DNA of 64,000 bases, taken from assembly GCF_020165855.1 (NCBI RefSeq), contig NZ_JAIUFY010000007.1:186001-250000 (forward strand), written 5' to 3'. A program made the position numbers and the translations under genes. The stretch comes from Celeribacter litoreus (GTDB lineage Bacteria > Pseudomonadota > Alphaproteobacteria > Rhodobacterales > Rhodobacteraceae). A model generated the notes under the pieces. The model made no database searches and was not told the origin of the DNA. It saw only the letters and a program-made list of their open reading frames with translations. Positions 17,374 through 26,867 of this stretch are shown here, piece by piece (position 1 is the first letter of the stretch; each line of letters begins with the position of its first letter).

Positions 17374-18255
17374 ATGAGCTCACTCACAGCGAATACCCCC
17401 GCGCGCCGTCCTTTCATCAAGTCCCGTGCCCTGCGCCGGTTCCTGAGCCACAAGCTCGCCCTGATCGGTGTCATCATGGTGCTGACGCTGACGGCGGCCT
17501 GTTTCCTCGGGCCGTTCTTCCTGCCCTATGACGAACTTCACATCGACCTGATGGCCCGCTTTGCGCCGCCGGGATCGGGTGGCCACATCTTCGGCACCGA
17601 CCCCTTGGGCCGTGACATCGCCGCCCGCCTGTTCCACGCCGGACAGATTTCGATGGCCGTGGGCTTTGCGGTGATGATCATCGCAACGACCATCGGTTCC
17701 GTCGTCGGCGTGGTTTCCGGCTACTACGGGGGCAAGGTCGCCGCCGTCCTGATGCGGATCGTGGATGCCTTTCTGTCCTTCCCGTCGGTCTTCCTGCTCC
17801 TCGCGCTCGCCGCCTTTATCCAGCCCGGGCCGGTGATGATCGCTCTGATCATCTCTGCAACGAGCTGGATGGAAGTCGCACGGATCGTGGAGGCAGAGGT
17901 CAAATCGCTCCGCAATCAGGATTTCGTCCAAGCCGCCCACATGCTCGGCCTGTCGAACCGCTGGATCATGTTCCGCGAACTTCTCCCGAATGCCATCGGT
18001 CCGATCATCGTGGCCGCAACACTCACCGTGGCCCGCGCCATTCTGTTGGAGGCCTATATCTCCTTCCTCGGCTACGGCATCCAACCGCCGCTTCCGAGCT
18101 GGGGCAATATGCTCAACGGCGCGCAGCAGTATCTGCAATCGGCTCCGTGGCTCGCCATCGTTCCGGGCCTTGCGATCACCATCGCTGTGACTGGCTTCAA
18201 CTTCATCGGTGACGGTCTGCGCGACGCGTTCGACAGCCGTGCGCAGGGCGAATGA
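17374..18255 (+). CDS. Peptide-type ABC transporter permease (DppC-like)
   Basis: Second inner-membrane permease, 293 residues. I chose the ATG at 17374 because AGGA ends 9 bases upstream; an in-frame TTG nine bases earlier is unlikely. The N-terminal cytoplasmic tail, the segment HIFGTDPLGRDIAARLFH and the coupling motif FVQAAHMLGLSNRWIMFRE are DppC hallmarks. It forms the heterodimeric channel with the preceding gene product. The next gene starts one base after its stop. Confidence 0.93.
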   Translation: MSSLTANTPARRPFIKSRALRRFLSHKLALIGVIMVLTLTAACFLGPFFLPYDELHIDLMARFAPPGSGGHIFGTDPLGRDIAARLFHAGQISMAVGFAVMIIATTIGSVVGVVSGYYGGKVAAVLMRIVDAFLSFPSVFLLLALAAFIQPGPVMIALIISATSWMEVARIVEAEVKSLRNQDFVQAAHMLGLSNRWIMFRELLPNAIGPIIVAATLTVARAILLEAYISFLGYGIQPPLPSWGNMLNGAQQYLQSAPWLAIVPGLAITIAVTGFNFIGDGLRDAFDSRAQGE

Positions 18256-18256
18256 G

Positions 18257-19582
18257 ATGAAACCCAAGTTCTCCGAGTTCAAAGACACGCTCTGGTATGC
18301 GACCGCGCCGGAGGCACCGGAGACCCAGCCGCTGCGCGGTGAGGTCACGGCGGATGTCTGCATCGTCGGGGCGGGCTATTCCGGCCTGACGACGGCGCTC
18401 GAACTCGCGCGACAGGGCGTGTCTGTCGTAGTGCTGGAACGCGAAGAGATCGGCTTTGGCGGCTCTGGCCGCAATGCGGGTCACTGCACACCGACGTTCA
18501 CGCACTACAGCCTGCCGGAACTGCGCAAAGTGCTCGGAGAGCCGTGGGCAGAGCGGTTGATCCACCGCCAAACCCGCGCGAATGACAAAGTGGGGGACAT
18601 GATTTCCCGCTACAACATCGACTGCGAGTGGGAGCAGAACGGCTACGTCCAAGGCGCGCTGTTTCCATCGCACCTCAAAACCCTCGCGAACAAGGCCAAA
18701 ACCTACAACGAGGTCGGGGCGCGGACACGGATGCTCGACCGTGACGAGGTGCGTGCGATCACCGGCAGTTCGCGATTTTACGGCGGTTGGTTCCATGAGG
18801 AAGCAGGCGGTCTGAATGCCCTCGCCTACGCACGCGGCCTTGGTCGGGCGGTGCTCTCCGAAGGTGGGCAAATCTATACCGGATCGAGCGTCACAGGATG
18901 CGACCGCGAGAACCAGTCATGGGTCGTCAAAACCCAACGCGGATCGGTGCGGGCAGAAAAGGTGATCTACACCACGGGGGCCTATACCGTCACCGGTTGG
19001 CCGAAACTCGAAGAAACCTTCCGCATCATGCGCGTGTTCGTCGCCGCGACACAGCCCCTGTCGGCGGCGTCGCAGGCGGCTGTCCTGCCGAAACGGACAA
19101 CGATCCAAGACGGGCGCGGCGATATCTACGTCTACAAATACAACCGAGAAAACCGCATCGTCGTCTCCATGTTCCCGATGGGCGCGCGCGGCAAAGACCC
19201 TGCCTATACCCGCAAGGTCCTTTCCGACCGCCTCAAATGGCTGCATCCGGAGCTGCGTGAGGAGTTGCGGTGGGAGTTTTTCTGGTTCGGCGAACTGGAC
19301 ATGCAGCGCAAAACCGTGCCGCGTCTCTACGGCCTCGCGCCGGGTGTCGTTGCGATGACCGGTCTTTCGGGACGCGGTGTGCCGACGGGATCAATGATCG
19401 GCGGCATCCTGTCCGATTGGGCGATGGGTGTGTCCGAGACCGACCTCGATCTGCGGGTCGAACCGCTGAGCAAACAACCCCTCTACATGAATTTCGCGCC
19501 ACACGCGGCGCTGCGCGGCTATCGCCTGCGCGACGGTTTGCGGGCCATCCGGCAACGCGCGCCGCTCCCCCCACATGCGTGA
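18257..19582 (+). CDS. FAD-dependent oxidoreductase (OrdL/PuuB-like)
   Basis: Flavoprotein of 441 residues in the DAO superfamily. The FAD site is VCIVGAGYSGLTTALELARQ, followed by GFGGSGRNAGHC, resembling gamma-glutamylputrescine oxidase and related amine oxidases. The C-terminal FAD contact is MTGLSGRGVPTGSMIGG. The start at 18257 overlaps the reading end of the permease operon (TGAGATG), so it belongs to the same transcript. It is only distantly related to the two flanking flavoproteins at 13196 and 19625. Amine or N-substituted amino acid oxidation is likely; the exact substrate is unknown. Confidence 0.85.
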   Translation: MKPKFSEFKDTLWYATAPEAPETQPLRGEVTADVCIVGAGYSGLTTALELARQGVSVVVLEREEIGFGGSGRNAGHCTPTFTHYSLPELRKVLGEPWAERLIHRQTRANDKVGDMISRYNIDCEWEQNGYVQGALFPSHLKTLANKAKTYNEVGARTRMLDRDEVRAITGSSRFYGGWFHEEAGGLNALAYARGLGRAVLSEGGQIYTGSSVTGCDRENQSWVVKTQRGSVRAEKVIYTTGAYTVTGWPKLEETFRIMRVFVAATQPLSAASQAAVLPKRTTIQDGRGDIYVYKYNRENRIVVSMFPMGARGKDPAYTRKVLSDRLKWLHPELREELRWEFFWFGELDMQRKTVPRLYGLAPGVVAMTGLSGRGVPTGSMIGGILSDWAMGVSETDLDLRVEPLSKQPLYMNFAPHAALRGYRLRDGLRAIRQRAPLPPHA

Positions 19583-19624
19583 TTGATTTACAGGGCGCAC
19601 CGCGCCGCATTTAGGAGAACCACC

Positions 19625-20977
19625 ATGCCGGGACCGCAACTTGATCCGGTCGAGAGCAACGCCAATTTGCCCGAAGAAGTTGATGTCGTCGTGATCGGCG
19701 GAGGGATCGCGGGGGTTTGTGCCGCGCTCGAACTAATTGATCGTGGGAAAACGGTCGCGATCTGTGAAAAGGGCGAGATCGGCGCAGAGCAATCCAGCCG
19801 CAACTGGGGCTGGGTCCGCCTCACCCACCGTGATCCGCGTGAAATGCCGCTCATGGTGGAATCTGTGCGGCTCTGGAAGGCGATGAACGACCGGATTGGC
19901 GGCGAAACCGGCTATCGGCAAACGGGCGTGACCTACACGGTGACGACGGATGCGGCACTCGCGGCCGAACAACACGCCATGGATGATCTGCAAAGCTACC
20001 AAGTCCCCGCCCGCCTCATGACGCGCGAAGAGGTGAGGGAGGCCTTCCCCGGATTCACGCTCGACATCACAGGCGCACTACATAACCCCCACGATGGGCG
20101 GGCAGAGCCGCAAAAGGCCGCGCCAGCCATCGCCCGTGGCGTCCAGGAACGCGGCGGCACCGTGCATCAAAACTGCGCCGTGCGCACCCTCGAAACCAAA
20201 GACGGTAAGGTGACGGGCGTTGTCACCGAACTCGGGACGATCAAATGCTCTGCCGTGTTGCTCGCAGGTGGGGTGTGGTCGCGCTTGTTCCTCGGCAATC
20301 TCGGCATCTATCTGCCGCAGCTTCGGACGAAAAACACCGTGATGCGGACCGATCCCGTCGAAGACGGGCCCGAAGAGAACCTGAAAGCGCCCGGCTTTGC
20401 GCTGCGCAAGCGTCTCGACGGCGGCTACAACATCGCCTCCTCCATGCCGAGCCGCTATCAACTCACACCCGACAGCTTTCGCCTGTTCAAAGCCTTCCTG
20501 CCAACGCTGAAGAACGAATGGCGCAGCGTGTCTCTGGGGATTGGTCCGGCCTTTTTCGAGGCGCTGAGAACCCCACGGCGCTGGACCGGCAAAGATGTGA
20601 GCCCGTTTGAGAAAACCCGCATCCTCGATCCGAAACCCAATGCGCCCATGATCGACAAGGTGCTGGACCTGGTGAGGGGCGGCTATGCGCCGTTCAAATC
20701 CGCGAAAGTGGCGCAACGCTGGGCCGGTTACATCGACGTCCTGCCCGACGTGATCCCCGTCATTTCCGAAACCGAGGGCGTGAAGAACGGGATTGCAGGG
20801 CTCTATGTGGCGACGGGCTTTTCCGGTCACGGATTTGGCCTCGGCACGGGGGCCGGTCTTTTGGCGGCGGATCTGATCACCGGCAAAACGCCCTGTGTTG
20901 ACCCGACGCCCTTCAGGCTCCATCGTTTCACCGACGGCAGCAAGATCAGCGCGATGGAAAATATCCTCAAACGATGA
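19625..20977 (+). CDS. FAD-dependent amino-acid/amine oxidoreductase, paralogue of the 13196 gene
   Basis: Flavoprotein of 450 residues, DAO family. The ATG at 19625 has AGGAG 7 bases upstream. It repeats the architecture of the 13196 protein: MPGP start, VVVIGGGIAGVCAALEL, CEKGEIGAEQSSRNWGWV, a DGRAEPQKAAPAIA segment, and the ending VDPTPFRLHRFTDGSKI. The two are diverged but clearly duplicated and both retained in one importer operon. That suggests two related substrates or two steps of one pathway. Confidence 0.87.
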   Translation: MPGPQLDPVESNANLPEEVDVVVIGGGIAGVCAALELIDRGKTVAICEKGEIGAEQSSRNWGWVRLTHRDPREMPLMVESVRLWKAMNDRIGGETGYRQTGVTYTVTTDAALAAEQHAMDDLQSYQVPARLMTREEVREAFPGFTLDITGALHNPHDGRAEPQKAAPAIARGVQERGGTVHQNCAVRTLETKDGKVTGVVTELGTIKCSAVLLAGGVWSRLFLGNLGIYLPQLRTKNTVMRTDPVEDGPEENLKAPGFALRKRLDGGYNIASSMPSRYQLTPDSFRLFKAFLPTLKNEWRSVSLGIGPAFFEALRTPRRWTGKDVSPFEKTRILDPKPNAPMIDKVLDLVRGGYAPFKSAKVAQRWAGYIDVLPDVIPVISETEGVKNGIAGLYVATGFSGHGFGLGTGAGLLAADLITGKTPCVDPTPFRLHRFTDGSKISAMENILKR

Positions 20978-21032
20978 CCCGCGCGCGGATTGTCACATGC
21001 ACGTCGGGCAGGACCATTCGAACGGATAGACG

Positions 21033-21953
21033 ATGACGATTTTATTGAATGTGACGGATCAGGACCGTCTCGACGCATTTCATGAGACCTTTGCGCGAGA
21101 GTTGCCGGAGATTCCGGTCGTCACGAGCGACATGGACTACGCGCCCGAGGACATTCGCTACATCTTCACGTGGAGACCGCTCGACGATTGGGCGGCGCTT
21201 CCCAATCTGGAAATCGTGTTCTCCGTCAGTGCGGGCATCGACCAGTTCGGCGCGTTGCCGGAGCATATCACCCTCGTCAAAATGGTCGATCCGAAAAACA
21301 CGCAGAAGGTGATCGACTACGTGCTCGCCGCCTGCCTGTCCTGCATGCGGGATTTCCCGACCTACGCGGAGCGGCAGCGGCAGAAAACATGGGAGACCTC
21401 CCCGATTGTTACGACCGCCGAGACCACAGTCACCATTCTCGGTCTGGGCGAGATCGGGGAAAAGGCCGCGCGGACGCTGGCGTCCGTGGGGTTTACCGTG
21501 ACCGGATGGGCGCGCAGCCCGCGCGAGATTGAGGGCGTGACCTGCAAGACCGGCGAAGACGGGCTCGACAATCTCTTGGCGGAGGCGGATATCGTGGTCT
21601 GTCTTTTGCCGCTGACCGATGAGACACGCGGCCTTCTCTCACATGACTTCTTCAACCGGATGAAAAAGGGGGCGAGCCTCGTCCACGCCGGTCGCGGGGC
21701 GCAGTGTGTGTTCGCCGATCTGGGTGACGCGCTCCAAAGCGGACAGGTCGGGAATGCGATTGTCGATGTGTTTGACACCGAACCGCTCCCGCCGACCGAT
21801 CCGATCTGGGAGATGCCCAATCTTCTGATCACCCCGCACGTCGCGGGCCGGACCGACGCCCGCACCTCCGCGCACAACGTGAGCCTGAACTTGCAACGCC
21901 TGCGCGACGGCAAGGACCTGTTGTGGTGCGTGGATCGGGGGAAGGGCTACTAG
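21033..21953 (+). CDS. D-2-hydroxyacid dehydrogenase (GhrA-like glyoxylate/hydroxypyruvate reductase)
   Basis: NAD(P)H-dependent 2-hydroxyacid dehydrogenase, 306 residues, of the GhrA type. The Rossmann motif is ILGLGEIGEKAA near residue 135. The catalytic arginine (HAGRGAQ), glutamate (DVFDTEPLP) and histidine (TPHVAG) are all present. Lying last in the oxidase operon, it could reduce a 2-oxoacid such as glyoxylate released by the flavoproteins; that link is inference. It converges on tex with only 4 bases between stops. Confidence 0.85.
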   Translation: MTILLNVTDQDRLDAFHETFARELPEIPVVTSDMDYAPEDIRYIFTWRPLDDWAALPNLEIVFSVSAGIDQFGALPEHITLVKMVDPKNTQKVIDYVLAACLSCMRDFPTYAERQRQKTWETSPIVTTAETTVTILGLGEIGEKAARTLASVGFTVTGWARSPREIEGVTCKTGEDGLDNLLAEADIVVCLLPLTDETRGLLSHDFFNRMKKGASLVHAGRGAQCVFADLGDALQSGQVGNAIVDVFDTEPLPPTDPIWEMPNLLITPHVAGRTDARTSAHNVSLNLQRLRDGKDLLWCVDRGKGY

Positions 21954-21957
21954 CGCC

Positions 21958-24279
21958 TTACTTCCGCTTCATCGCGTCCATGAGCGCGGCACCCAGTGCG
22001 CCATTGCCGCTCGATTTCTGCGGCGGACGGCCCTGCGCGGGTTTGCCTTTGCCACCCTTCGCCTGTGATTTTGGTGCCCCTTTCGGCCCCGCGTTCCGGT
22101 TCGGCGCCTGTTTGTCCCCTCCGTCCTTGCGCATAGTGAGACCGATACGTTTGCGCGGCACATCGACTTCGGTCACGCGCACGCGCACCACATCTCCGGC
22201 TTTCACCACTTCATGCGGGTCTTTGACGAAACGGTCGGCAAGCTGGCTCACATGCACCAAGCCGTCCTGATGGACGCCAATATCCACAAACGCCCCGAAG
22301 GCCGCAACGTTGGTGACAGTGCCTTCGAGCGTCATGCCGGGTTTGAGGTCTTTGATATCCTCCACCCCATCGGCGAAGGCCGCCGTTTTGAATTCCGGTC
22401 GCGGGTCGCGTCCGGGTTTGCCGAGCTCTTCGAGAATGTCGCGCACAGTCGGAAGGCCGAAACGGTCATCGACGAAATCCTGCGCCTTGAGAGACCGAAG
22501 CGCCTCCGGATGGCCCATGATCTCCCGCACATCACGCCCGCAGGCCCCGACGATCCGGCGCGCGACGTCGTAGGCCTCGGGGTGGACGGCGGACGCATCA
22601 AGCGGTTCATCCCCGCCGCTGATCCGCAAAAAGCCCGCGCATTGCTCAAACGCCTTCGGCCCGAGCCCCGGAACTTTCAACAGCGCCTTGCGCGAGGCAA
22701 AGGCCCCGTTCTCATCGCGATGCGCGACGATGGAGGCAGCGACCGATTGGCTCAGACCCGCGATATGGGACAGGAGCGGCGCGGAGGCCATGTTGAGATC
22801 AACGCCGACGCCGTTCACCGCATCCTCAACCACACCGTCGAGCGCGTGGGACAGTTGGCGTTGGTCCACGTCGTGCTGATACTGGCCGACGCCGATGCTC
22901 TCCGGCGGGACTTTGACGAGTTCGGCGAGCGGGTCTTGGAGGCGGCGGGCGATACTGACCGCGCCGCGCAGGCTCACGTCGAGATCGGGGAATTCGCGGG
23001 CGGCCAACTCGGATGCGGAATAGACACTCGCCCCTGCCTCGGAGACGACAACCTTCGTCGGTTTCGGCCCTTCGATGAGTTTCAGCGTATCCGCCACCAT
23101 GCGTTCCGTTTCACGGCTCGCGGTGCCGTTGCCGATGGCGATGAGTTCGATCCCGTGACGTTTCACCGCCGCCGCAATCCACGCCTGCGCGCCGCGCATG
23201 TCCATCTTCGGCTGGAACGGATAGAGCGTCGCGGTTTCCACGAGCTTGCCCGTGGCATCGACGACCGCCGCCTTCACACCCGTGCGAATGCCCGGATCGA
23301 GACCAAGCGCCGCTTTGCTCCCCGCAGGGGCCGCGAGCAGCAGGTCGCGCAGGTTGCGAGCGAAGACCGCGATGGCCTCTTCATGCGCACGGCGGCGCAA
23401 TTCGCCCATGAGATCGACATACATGGTGAGCGTCAGTTTGATCCGCCACGTCCACGCCGCCGCATCGCGCAGCCAACGGTCGCCCGCACCGTTGCCCGTG
23501 ATCCCGATGGCGTTACAGATGATCCCCGTTGCACGCTCTGCGCCGGTCTCCGGTTCGGGGGCGATGTCAACGGTGACGACCTTTTCCTTCGCCGCCCGCA
23601 GGATCGCAAGCGCGCGGTGGGACGGGATCGTGGACCATGCTTCGCTATGATCAAAGTAGTCCGAGAACTTCGCGCCCGCCTGTTCCTGTCCGGCCACCAC
23701 GCGTGCGGTGACACGGGCCTCGGCCTTCATGAACTCCCGCAGTCGCCCGAGAAGCGCCGCGTTCTCCGACAACTCCTCCGCCAGAATATCCCGCGCCCCG
23801 TTGAGCGCATCAGTAGGGGTCTCCACCGCCTCCGACACATACCCCGCCGCGAGCGTCATCGGGTCCGCCGTCCGATCCGTTTCAATCGCGCGCAAAAGCG
23901 GCTCCAACCCGTTCTCGCGGGCGATCATCGCTTTGGTCCGGCGCTTCGGTTTAAAGGGCAGGTAGATGTCTTCGAGCGTGGATTTGGTCTCTGCCTGCGC
24001 AATCGTGCGGGCGAGATCGTCGGTCAGTTTGCCCTGCTCGCGGATCGACTCAAGGATCGCGGCGCGGCGCTTTTCCATGTCGCGCAGATAGACCAGACGA
24101 TCCCCGAGCGTCCGGAGCTGCGTGTCATCGAGACCGCCCGTGGCTTCCTTCCGATACCGCGCGATGAACGGCACCGTGGCCCCGTCATCCAGGAGCGCGA
24201 CGGCGGCGGCGACCTGTCGTTCGCTCGCGGAAATCTCGGTGGCAATGGTGCGGGCGATGCGGTCTGCGGTCTGATCCAC
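21958..24279 (-). CDS. tex: Tex family RNA-binding transcription accessory protein
   Basis: Cytoplasmic nucleic-acid-binding protein of 773 residues, the full family length. It has the N-terminal Tex helical region, a YqgF/RNase H-like domain starting LGLDPGIRTGVKAAVVD, a helix-hairpin-helix section (HRDENGAFASRKALLKVPGLG), and a C-terminal S1 domain (PGMTLEGTVTNVAAFGAFVDI) ending in a glycine/lysine-rich tail. Translation starts at a GTG (24277-24279) with AGGAG 7 bases upstream. It is a housekeeping gene and not functionally tied to its neighbours. Confidence 0.95.
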   Translation of the reverse strand: MDQTADRIARTIATEISASERQVAAAVALLDDGATVPFIARYRKEATGGLDDTQLRTLGDRLVYLRDMEKRRAAILESIREQGKLTDDLARTIAQAETKSTLEDIYLPFKPKRRTKAMIARENGLEPLLRAIETDRTADPMTLAAGYVSEAVETPTDALNGARDILAEELSENAALLGRLREFMKAEARVTARVVAGQEQAGAKFSDYFDHSEAWSTIPSHRALAILRAAKEKVVTVDIAPEPETGAERATGIICNAIGITGNGAGDRWLRDAAAWTWRIKLTLTMYVDLMGELRRRAHEEAIAVFARNLRDLLLAAPAGSKAALGLDPGIRTGVKAAVVDATGKLVETATLYPFQPKMDMRGAQAWIAAAVKRHGIELIAIGNGTASRETERMVADTLKLIEGPKPTKVVVSEAGASVYSASELAAREFPDLDVSLRGAVSIARRLQDPLAELVKVPPESIGVGQYQHDVDQRQLSHALDGVVEDAVNGVGVDLNMASAPLLSHIAGLSQSVAASIVAHRDENGAFASRKALLKVPGLGPKAFEQCAGFLRISGGDEPLDASAVHPEAYDVARRIVGACGRDVREIMGHPEALRSLKAQDFVDDRFGLPTVRDILEELGKPGRDPRPEFKTAAFADGVEDIKDLKPGMTLEGTVTNVAAFGAFVDIGVHQDGLVHVSQLADRFVKDPHEVVKAGDVVRVRVTEVDVPRKRIGLTMRKDGGDKQAPNRNAGPKGAPKSQAKGGKGKPAQGRPPQKSSGNGALGAALMDAMKRK

Positions 24280-24349
24280 TGGAAGGCTCCTCTTCGTCGG
24301 ACGACCTTTCTATCCGCGCGCCGTCACCTCGCCAAGAGCGAAGAAGACG

Positions 24350-25561
24350 TCAAATCGCAGAAAGCCCTGCGTTGGTGTTCAGCAGGAACTGCGAAAAGAT
24401 CGGGCTGATGGCGGCGCCGATGCTGCGGGCGTTGTAGCCGACGCTTCCTGCCTCGATCTGGGGTTCAATCAGGCCGCGTTTGTCCTGATGCACGAGATAG
24501 CGTTTGGTTCTCTCGACCAATTCGTCGCGCACATCGGGCGGGAACGCGCCGTCAATCAGGATGGCCTCGAAATCAATGACCGAACAAATCGACAGCGAGG
24601 CCTTCGCCAGTTCCTGTGCCGTTTGGCCGATCCATGCCTCGACGTGGCGGGACACGCTGCTCCAATCCTGCGGCAGTTTCCAGAGCACTTCGGGATCGAC
24701 GCCAACTTCGGTCAGACGTGTCTCCAAGAGGTGAATGGAGGCGACATCGATCAGTTGTTGCGATTCCCCGAGCGGGCCTGTGCTCCGCATGGACCCGAGC
24801 GCACCCGCATTGCCGCGATTGCCCTCGAACACCGTTCCGTTCAGAACCACACCGCCCCCGATGAAAGAGCCAATAAAGAAATAGGCGTAGTCCCTGAATT
24901 CCTGACCGCGTCCGTAGAGGTGTTCGGCCTGACAGGCCGCCGTCGCATCGTTGACGACATAGACCGGCAGCGGGCTAAAGGCCGCGACCTCCTCAGTAAA
25001 GTTGATGTCTTTCCACGCGCGGAACTTTTCGGCGGCGACACCGACGAGATCGTGCCACTTCCACAGTTCAAAGGGCGTCCCGATCCCGATGCCACACACG
25101 CGGTGCCGGAGCGTTTCGGGAAGCGTGCCGAGAAGCGTCTCTAGCCCGTCCTTGAGAAAGCCGAATATCGCGTCGGGCATGGGGTAGTCATAGATCGAAT
25201 GAAGCTGCGCGCGCACGTTTCCGGCGAAGTCGAGCAACAACAGATCGGCACTCCGGCGGCCGATTTTCAGACCCACGGAGAGCACCCCATCAGGATCGAC
25301 CTCCATCGGGATCGACGGTTTGCCCACCTTCCCGCGCACCGGATCGCCGCGCCGCACGAGGCCGTCTTCTTCGAGGTTGCGCAGGATGGTCGAGACGGTC
25401 GGTTTGGACAGACCCGTGCGCCGCGCGAGTTCGGCGGCAGGCACAGCACGATAGCGTTGGAGGGTGGAGAGGATCAGGCGTTCGTTATGGTCGCGAACCC
25501 CTCTCTGGTTCACGCCCGCGCTTCTTTCTCTGATTCCACTTCCGTCCATGGATCGAACCAT
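24350..25561 (-). CDS. ROK family transcriptional repressor, probable regulator of frcBCA
   Basis: Regulator of 403 residues with an N-terminal winged helix (VPAAELARRTGLSKPTVSTIL) and a C-terminal ROK sugar-kinase-like domain, as in NagC/XylR proteins. The ATG at 25561 has GGGGAGG 6 bases upstream. The usual zinc-binding CxCGxxGC cluster of ROK proteins is not seen; a diverged ROK domain is common among regulators. It is divergent from the frcBCA importer genes, the arrangement expected for a repressor whose inducer is the transported sugar, and a dyad lies in the shared promoter region. Confidence 0.87.
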   Translation of the reverse strand: MVRSMDGSGIRERSAGVNQRGVRDHNERLILSTLQRYRAVPAAELARRTGLSKPTVSTILRNLEEDGLVRRGDPVRGKVGKPSIPMEVDPDGVLSVGLKIGRRSADLLLLDFAGNVRAQLHSIYDYPMPDAIFGFLKDGLETLLGTLPETLRHRVCGIGIGTPFELWKWHDLVGVAAEKFRAWKDINFTEEVAAFSPLPVYVVNDATAACQAEHLYGRGQEFRDYAYFFIGSFIGGGVVLNGTVFEGNRGNAGALGSMRSTGPLGESQQLIDVASIHLLETRLTEVGVDPEVLWKLPQDWSSVSRHVEAWIGQTAQELAKASLSICSVIDFEAILIDGAFPPDVRDELVERTKRYLVHQDKRGLIEPQIEAGSVGYNARSIGAAISPIFSQFLLNTNAGLSAI

Positions 25562-25598
25562 AGATGCCTCCCCCTCAAACTGGAAGATAAAGCGAATT

Positions 25599-25627
25599 AA
25601 TTAGTAAGTAAAGTTTCCAAACTAATT
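25599..25627. promoter_or_regulatory. Nested operator-like dyads between the ROK gene and frcB
   Basis: Outer arms AATTAGT (25599-25605) and ACTAATT (25621-25627) enclose a 15-base spacer, and an inner perfect dyad AGTTT-CC-AAACT lies at 25612-25623. The sequence is in the 182-base divergent promoter region, 38 bases upstream of the ROK start, where a repressor could control both genes. Confidence 0.5.
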
Positions 25628-25743
25628 GACAGACCCTTCAGAATCGGGCTTTTTAAGGGTGTCCCGCCGATTTGCGTTGGCGGGGTCCGGGGGAGGAGGA
25701 GCTCGGCTCGGACAAAGGAATATGTTTCTTATGGGAGGAAAAC

Positions 25744-26754
25744 ATGAGAAAGCTGATGACCGCTTCGGCGCTGGCCGTGATCGCAATGGCAGGGTCCGCC
25801 TACGCCGAAACCAACGCTTGTCTTATCACCAAGACCGACACCAACCCGTTCTTCGTCAAAATGAAAGAAGGCGCGACTGAAGCCGCGATGGCGAACGGGA
25901 TCAACCTGTCCACCTTCGCAGGTAAATACGATGGCGACGTCGAAACGCAGGTCGCCGCTGTTGAAACCTGCATCGCATCGGGCGCCAAAGGCATCCTTAT
26001 CACCCCGACCGACAGCCGCGCGCTCGTTCCGGTGATCACGCAGGCCCGCGAAGCAGGTGCCCTCGTCATCGCACTCGACACGCAGTTCGAACCTGCTGAT
26101 GCAGCCGACGCGACCTTCGCCACCGACAACTTCAAAGCCGGCGTCATGATTGGCCAGTGGGCCAGAGCGAAAATGGGCGATGACGCCGCGAACGCAAAAA
26201 TCGCACTTCTCGACCTGAACGCGTCCGAAGTCTCAGTAGACTATCAGCGCAACAACGGCTTCCTTCAGGGCTTTGGCATTGACATCAAAGACCCGACCGA
26301 CATCGGTGACGAAGATGACCCGCGCATCGTCGGCAATGACGTGACCGACGGCTCGCCGGACGGTGGCCGCACCGCGATGGAGAACCTTCTCCAAATCGAT
26401 CCGGACATCAACCTCGTCTACACCATCAACGAACCGGCGGCTGCGGGTGCCTATGAAGCGCTGAAATCATTTGGCAAAGCGGACGGCGTGACGATCGTGT
26501 CTGTCGACGGCGGCTGCCCGGGCGTGCAGGACATCGCAGGCGGCGTGATCGGCGCGACCGCAATGCAGTTCCCGCTCCTGATGGCCTCCAAAGGCATCGA
26601 GGCGATCAAGACCTTTGCCGAGACCGGCGAGAAGCCGCAAAACAGCGAAGGTCTCGATTTCTACAACACCGGCGTAGAACTCATCACGGACGAACCGGTC
26701 GAGGGCGTTCCTTCGATCTCCTCTGAAGAGGGCCTGAAGAAGTGCTGGGGCTGA
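25744..26754 (+). CDS. frcB: Sugar ABC transporter substrate-binding protein (FrcB-like, fructose type)
   Basis: Periplasmic sugar-binding protein of 336 residues (type I fold, ribose/fructose group). The ATG at 25744 follows GGAGGAAAAC, and [21 protein letters not shown] is a signal peptide. The mature N-terminus [19 protein letters not shown] and the hinge motifs fit FrcB of rhizobia. The order ROK regulator, binding protein, permease, single ATPase matches the known frc operon, though no frcK kinase follows. Ligand assignment to fructose or a similar sugar is by analogy. Confidence 0.8.
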   Translation: MRKLMTASALAVIAMAGSAYAETNACLITKTDTNPFFVKMKEGATEAAMANGINLSTFAGKYDGDVETQVAAVETCIASGAKGILITPTDSRALVPVITQAREAGALVIALDTQFEPADAADATFATDNFKAGVMIGQWARAKMGDDAANAKIALLDLNASEVSVDYQRNNGFLQGFGIDIKDPTDIGDEDDPRIVGNDVTDGSPDGGRTAMENLLQIDPDINLVYTINEPAAAGAYEALKSFGKADGVTIVSVDGGCPGVQDIAGGVIGATAMQFPLLMASKGIEAIKTFAETGEKPQNSEGLDFYNTGVELITDEPVEGVPSISSEEGLKKCWG

Positions 26755-26772
26755 TCCACAGCTAACCTCCCT

Positions 26773-26826
26773 GGCGGGGCGCAAAGGCGCCCTGCCTCTT
26801 CGCTATCTCCCGTAACTTTGACGGGA
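26773..26826 (+). other. Pair of intercistronic stem-loops after frcB
   Basis: Stem-loop 1 has arms 26773-26782 (GGCGGGGCGC) and 26787-26796 (GCGCCCTGCC) with one G-U pair and an AAAG loop. Stem-loop 2 has arms TCCCGT (26808-26813) and ACGGGA (26821-26826). No T-tract follows. They probably stabilise the frcB message relative to frcC. Confidence 0.65.
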
Positions 26827-26867
26827 CCTCATGGCTGCAGCTACGCTTGCCGGTAAGGGAGAGAGAT

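Noticed and set aside
22213-24408. Open frame of 731 codons on the plus strand
   Set aside because: Antisense shadow of tex, whose domains and start site are unambiguous.
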